DNA of 64,000 nt from the NCBI RefSeq assembly GCF_003013405.1, contig NZ_PXZL01000004.1, positions 189,961 to 253,960 on the forward strand, written 5' to 3'. Positions 61,164-64,000 of the stretch are shown piece after piece; position 1 is the stretch's first letter; every line of letters starts with the position of its first letter. This DNA is from Brevibacillus formosus (GTDB lineage: Bacteria; Bacillota; Bacilli; Brevibacillales; Brevibacillaceae). The translations under genes and the position numbers were made by a program. The notes beneath the pieces are model-generated. The model had not been told where the DNA came from. It was given only the letters and a program-made list of their open reading frames with translations, and did no database searches.

Positions 61164-61754
61164 CTACCTTGGTGTTGGTGGTTTCATAGTTCCTTCATTA
61201 GGAAGCCCGTTATTTCTTAGTCTTTTTGTAAGGTCTCTAAAACTATCAATATCTTTTTCAATTCTCACCTTAATCTTTTCCGCTTTAGTTTCTAACGCAA
61301 CATACAAACGGCTATTCCCATCTCTAGCTACAAGTTGACCTTTTACATTTACTACACTGATTGGTGGGAAATTCTTCACCTGTTCTGGTCCTTGCTGTAT
61401 AGCTTTCTTAATTGGAATCTTACCATTCGGAGTATCAAAAGATCTGTTTATTGAAATTTGTGCAAAATTTACATCTTTAGGGTTAACCTCAATTACATCA
61501 TCATCAGATTTACGAGGTGCCCATTTTCCAGTCTTATTCTTATAATCATTGATTCTTTGTTGCTTTCTTCCGTAGTATCCGCCATGCGCAATTTCGTCAT
61601 GCCTTTGTGAAATATTCGGGAGTTTCGAACACTTCATCAACCCCAACGGATCAATAAACCCAATCGGATCCCCATTCACATAAGCAAACCGGTTAAACGT
61701 CTGTCCGTCCGTCATGTCCCCTTGGAGCACGTCTCCGTTCAGGAACCGCTTCAA
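61164..61754 (-). CDS. Orphan Rhs C-terminal cassette with ParB-like tip
   Basis: Encodes up to 196 residues. The first 40 are the last Rhs core segment (LKRFLNGDVLQGDMTDG and GDPIGFIDPLGLMKC), almost identical to the intact gene. Then come a pre-toxin stretch (GGYYGRKQQRINDY, NKTGKWAPRK) and a tip with SINRSFDTPNGKIPI, GQLVARDGNSRLYVALE and KVRIEKD; the DGNSRLYVA pattern resembles ParB-like domains. A TAG at about 61794 cuts it from any upstream core, and no ribosome binding site is seen, so it is a displaced or silent 3' cassette. Confidence 0.65.
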   Translation of the reverse strand: MKRFLNGDVLQGDMTDGQTFNRFAYVNGDPIGFIDPLGLMKCSKLPNISQRHDEIAHGGYYGRKQQRINDYKNKTGKWAPRKSDDDVIEVNPKDVNFAQISINRSFDTPNGKIPIKKAIQQGPEQVKNFPPISVVNVKGQLVARDGNSRLYVALETKAEKIKVRIEKDIDSFRDLTKRLRNNGLPNEGTMKPPTPR

Positions 61755-61836
61755 CCACGGATAATACCGCGAAAAGTTCTAGACCATATCTAACTGTATT
61801 CTTTTAGGTCCTTTACGGAGAAAACCATATGAAAAA

Positions 61837-61867
61837 AACCTTGAAAGGCGTGGAGCCAGTCAAGGTT
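61837..61867 (-). terminator. Terminator after immunity gene 1
   Basis: AACCTTGA/TCAAGGTT stem with a T7 run on the minus strand. Near-copy of the hairpin at 60644-60674. Confidence 0.65.
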
Positions 61868-61875
61868 GTAAGACA

Positions 61876-62030
61876 TTACTCATCTATCCATTTTTCAAAT
61901 CCGTAAGCCAACAGTTTTTCTCTTACCATGTTTAATTCTTGCTCACTAAGTTACATTGTTGATACTGATTTGTGAATATCATAAAAGGAGATTACAACTA
62001 CTTTCCCAGTTACAAAAGAAATAACCTCAG
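61876..62030 (-). pseudogene. Fragment of a small gene with in-frame stop
   Basis: Minus-strand frame reading ALAEVISFVTGKVVVISFYD, then IHKSVSTM, a TAA, then in the same frame LSEQELNMVREKLLAYGFEK, WIDE and TAA at 61876. The composition is protein-like on both sides of the stop. It may be the tail of a former immunity gene next to the current one. No family was recognised. Confidence 0.35.
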
Positions 62031-62473
62031 CTAAGGCTTTTTAATATTTCATATGCTTCACCAGAAATTCTAACGTGATCTGAATAAATAATTATCTGAT
62101 CAATTGTATTAATTGCAAATTGCCAATTAACACTGCTTGATTGGCTAGTGCACTTTTCTAGTAACTGTTGATATAAATAGTCTTTTATTATTTCTCCGAG
62201 TAATTCCTTATGGTCTTTAAATATGTTGTTAAAATCAGGATACCCGATCTCATACAGTCCTATCGAATCTAAATAATTCGTTAGTTTATCATCTTCTTTT
62301 GTTTCATCAACAAATTTATTATAAGAATCTTCGACCGCCCCCTTAAATTCGTCGTGCGATAAAAATAGATCATAATGAATAGCTTCCCTATCCATCAACT
62401 TTTGTCCATATCCCATATCACGAAAAGTAATTAAATCCTTTGAAACAATAGAATTTCCTAACCTACACTCCAT
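62027..62473 (-). CDS. Putative immunity protein of the intact Rhs toxin
   Basis: Product of 148 residues, acidic, all-alpha in appearance (YDLFLSHDEFKGAVEDSYNK, YLYQQLLEKC). The ATG at 62473 directly follows the rhs TAA, and AGGAGG lies 10 bases upstream inside the rhs end, so translation is coupled. The position makes it the cognate immunity protein of the nucleotidyltransferase-like tip. No family was recognised. Confidence 0.65.
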   Translation of the reverse strand: MECRLGNSIVSKDLITFRDMGYGQKLMDREAIHYDLFLSHDEFKGAVEDSYNKFVDETKEDDKLTNYLDSIGLYEIGYPDFNNIFKDHKELLGEIIKDYLYQQLLEKCTSQSSSVNWQFAINTIDQIIIYSDHVRISGEAYEILKSLS

Positions 62474-64000
62474 TTAAATTAAACCTCCTGGAGGAATAAT
62501 TATTATTTTCCCATCTGATTTTACTGTAATAGAACCCGACGGTTTTATAGACATATCTCCTCTTGAATCTGGAAAGAGACGTTGGCCGGTTCTTTGAAAA
62601 AACTCTTCTGGACTTTCAATCTTAGGTATATTAGGCGTAGAATTACCGGGGACAATTATAGTTTTCTCTATTGGAAGTCCACCTTCCACCTTATCCGCCT
62701 TTTTGAGTAACTTACTCGCCTGGCTAGGTGTTAGATTGTCAAAGCCCACATCGAGATCACTAGTTTCTGAATAGTTTCCTCTTATTCTGCTGCCACCGAA
62801 AACAACTGATGAATCACGTGAATAAGCTCCCTCTAAAAGGATTTGCCCTTGTCCACGATGAAAACCAGGAATGTTATTTTCAAGCCAATCGAGTTGTTCA
62901 TCAACACCATTTGTTGTTAATTCTCTCCGCCCATTATTATTTTTCTCGTCAGGACATTTCATCAACCCCAACGGATCAATGAACCCAATCGGATCCCCAT
63001 TGACATAAGCAAAACGGTTAAACGTCTGCCCGTCCGTCATATCCCCTTGGAGCACATCTCGGTTCAGGAACCGCTTCAATCCCGGATGGTAATACCGCGC
63101 CCGCATGTAGTACAAGCCATTCGGATCGGTCATGACTCCATCTCGGCCGTTATAGCAAAACGGCTGTTTCGTCCTGCCCTCGTGTACTTCCAGTTCCCCA
63201 TACAATCCGTAGGTATAACGGTCAGTGACTCGACCATGCTCGTCGGTCATCAGGGTCGTGCTGCCTCGCGTATCCGCGTGATAGGACAAATAATCGCCTT
63301 GGGCATCCTCACGACCAATAAGCCCCAGTCCATATACATAATACGCTTTGGCTGCTCCATTTTCCTCCAGTTCCATAAGAACCTGAGTCAGGTCAGCGTT
63401 TTGGTCGACCACATACCGTGTCGTCTTTCCATTCCAAGTCATGGAGGTACGGACGTATTCGGCATCATAGGTGTAGCGAGCTTGTCCGGCACGGACGAGA
63501 CGATTGCGGGCATCGTATGCATACGTTTCTGACTGTTGCTTGCCCGGGAGCAGCAGAAGGTTACCGTCCTCATCATACTGAACGGGTTGACCATCTACGG
63601 TGTCCAGTCGGTTGTCCTTGGCGTACGTCATCGTCGTAGCAAGACTCGAACCTGAATCCCCAATTGCGGTAATATTCCCGCCCTGGTCATAGGTATAGAG
63701 AATCTTGCGTCCAGCCATAGCTCCGCTCGTCAGGCGCCGCAGGGCATCATAGGTGTACTGCTTTTCTTCCTCTTGGATGATCTGCCCGAGCTCGTTGTAC
63801 ACAAACCGATATTGCTGGAGCATGACGCCTTGCGCATTTTGATCCCAAAGACGCAAAAGCTGTCCGGCTGTGTCATAGTGACGTTGCTCTACCGTACCGT
63901 TCGGTCGCTCTGTACGGATGAGGCGGTAATTTTCATCGTACGTGTACCTTGTGACACGACCTGCCCAGTCTGTGACCGTGGTCAATTGACCTGCGAGATC
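62474..64000 (-). CDS. Rhs/YD-repeat protein with nucleotidyltransferase-like toxin tip (5' end outside window)
   Basis: At least 508 residues; the frame is open at the window edge. YD repeats (YDENYRLIRTERPNGTVEQR, YDAAGNL-like units) form the Rhs shell; the core ends with DPNGLYYMRARYYHPGLKRF and GDPIGFIDPLGLMKC, the usual autoproteolysis region. The 160-residue variable tip contains VVFGGSRIRGNYSETSDLDV, the GS...DxD pattern of nucleotidyltransferases, so the toxin may transfer a nucleotide to a target RNA or protein. It is followed at once by an immunity gene. Delivery might use the VgrG-like operon downstream or a general secretion route. Confidence 0.88.
   Translation of the reverse strand, partial: DLAGQLTTVTDWAGRVTRYTYDENYRLIRTERPNGTVEQRHYDTAGQLLRLWDQNAQGVMLQQYRFVYNELGQIIQEEEKQYTYDALRRLTSGAMAGRKILYTYDQGGNITAIGDSGSSLATTMTYAKDNRLDTVDGQPVQYDEDGNLLLLPGKQQSETYAYDARNRLVRAGQARYTYDAEYVRTSMTWNGKTTRYVVDQNADLTQVLMELEENGAAKAYYVYGLGLIGREDAQGDYLSYHADTRGSTTLMTDEHGRVTDRYTYGLYGELEVHEGRTKQPFCYNGRDGVMTDPNGLYYMRARYYHPGLKRFLNRDVLQGDMTDGQTFNRFAYVNGDPIGFIDPLGLMKCPDEKNNNGRRELTTNGVDEQLDWLENNIPGFHRGQGQILLEGAYSRDSSVVFGGSRIRGNYSETSDLDVGFDNLTPSQASKLLKKADKVEGGLPIEKTIIVPGNSTPNIPKIESPEEFFQRTGQRLFPDSRGDMSIKPSGSITVKSDGKIIIIPPGGLI

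Overview
The window is a chromosomal segment of a spore-forming, low-to-moderate GC Firmicute. Gene content fits the Brevibacillus/Paenibacillaceae group best: GerA/GerB/GerC germinant receptor, CtsR-type operators ahead of clpE, a guanine-PRPP tandem riboswitch ahead of xpt-pbuX, Fur boxes, TTG/GTG starts with strong AGGAGG sites, and a thiazoline-type NRPS locus. The genus is an inference from gene style, not from a marker gene. No rRNA, tRNA, CRISPR array or insertion sequence was seen.

Positions 1-27,700 are mostly housekeeping and accessory chromosome. They hold xpt-pbuX with two stacked riboswitches, an RsgA-type GTPase, and three small proteins. An MFS exporter follows, with a short upstream leader ORF and a long stem just before its ribosome binding site. 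Next come the copper genes ycnJ-ycnI, an alpha/beta hydrolase, a gerA-gerB-gerC operon and potABCD. Then come a divergent EamA transporter/MocR regulator pair, a DedA protein, clpE behind two CtsR operators, a TetR-MFS pair, a cupin, ribokinase, endonuclease V and a second hydrolase.

Positions 27,700-51,270 form an iron-regulated siderophore locus. The long minus-strand operon encodes, in order: a fused salicyl-AMP ligase/salicylate synthase; a 3023-residue NRPS (ArCP-Cy-A-stuffed domain-T-Cy-A-stuffed domain-T); a saccharopine-dehydrogenase-like oxidoreductase; a fusion of thiazolinyl imine reductase with a methyltransferase; and a second NRPS (docking-Cy-A-T-TE). All three adenylation domains carry cysteine-type specificity residues, so the predicted product is salicylate plus three cyclised cysteines, with one ring probably reduced and N-methylated. 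A second minus-strand unit encodes a type II thioesterase and an Sfp-type PPTase. A plus-strand gene encodes an MptD-like ECF S-component. Each of the three transcription units has its own Fur-box promoter.

Positions 51,270-64,000 are a polymorphic-toxin region on the minus strand. An operon with a VgrG-like spike protein, a pentapeptide-repeat protein, an Imm11-like protein, a DcrB-like protein and two paralogous small membrane proteins lies downstream of an Rhs array. The Rhs array has one intact (edge-truncated) rhs gene ending in a nucleotidyltransferase-like toxin tip with its immunity gene. It also has two orphan toxin-tip cassettes with ParB-like folds and their own immunity genes, and one badly decayed rhs copy. 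SMI1-type and other small immunity-like genes lie around it. This layout suggests repeated tip exchange at the rhs 3' end. The VgrG-like operon without visible sheath or tube genes is the least understood part of the window; the siderophore locus with its two unusual fusions is the best candidate for an undescribed biosynthetic system.
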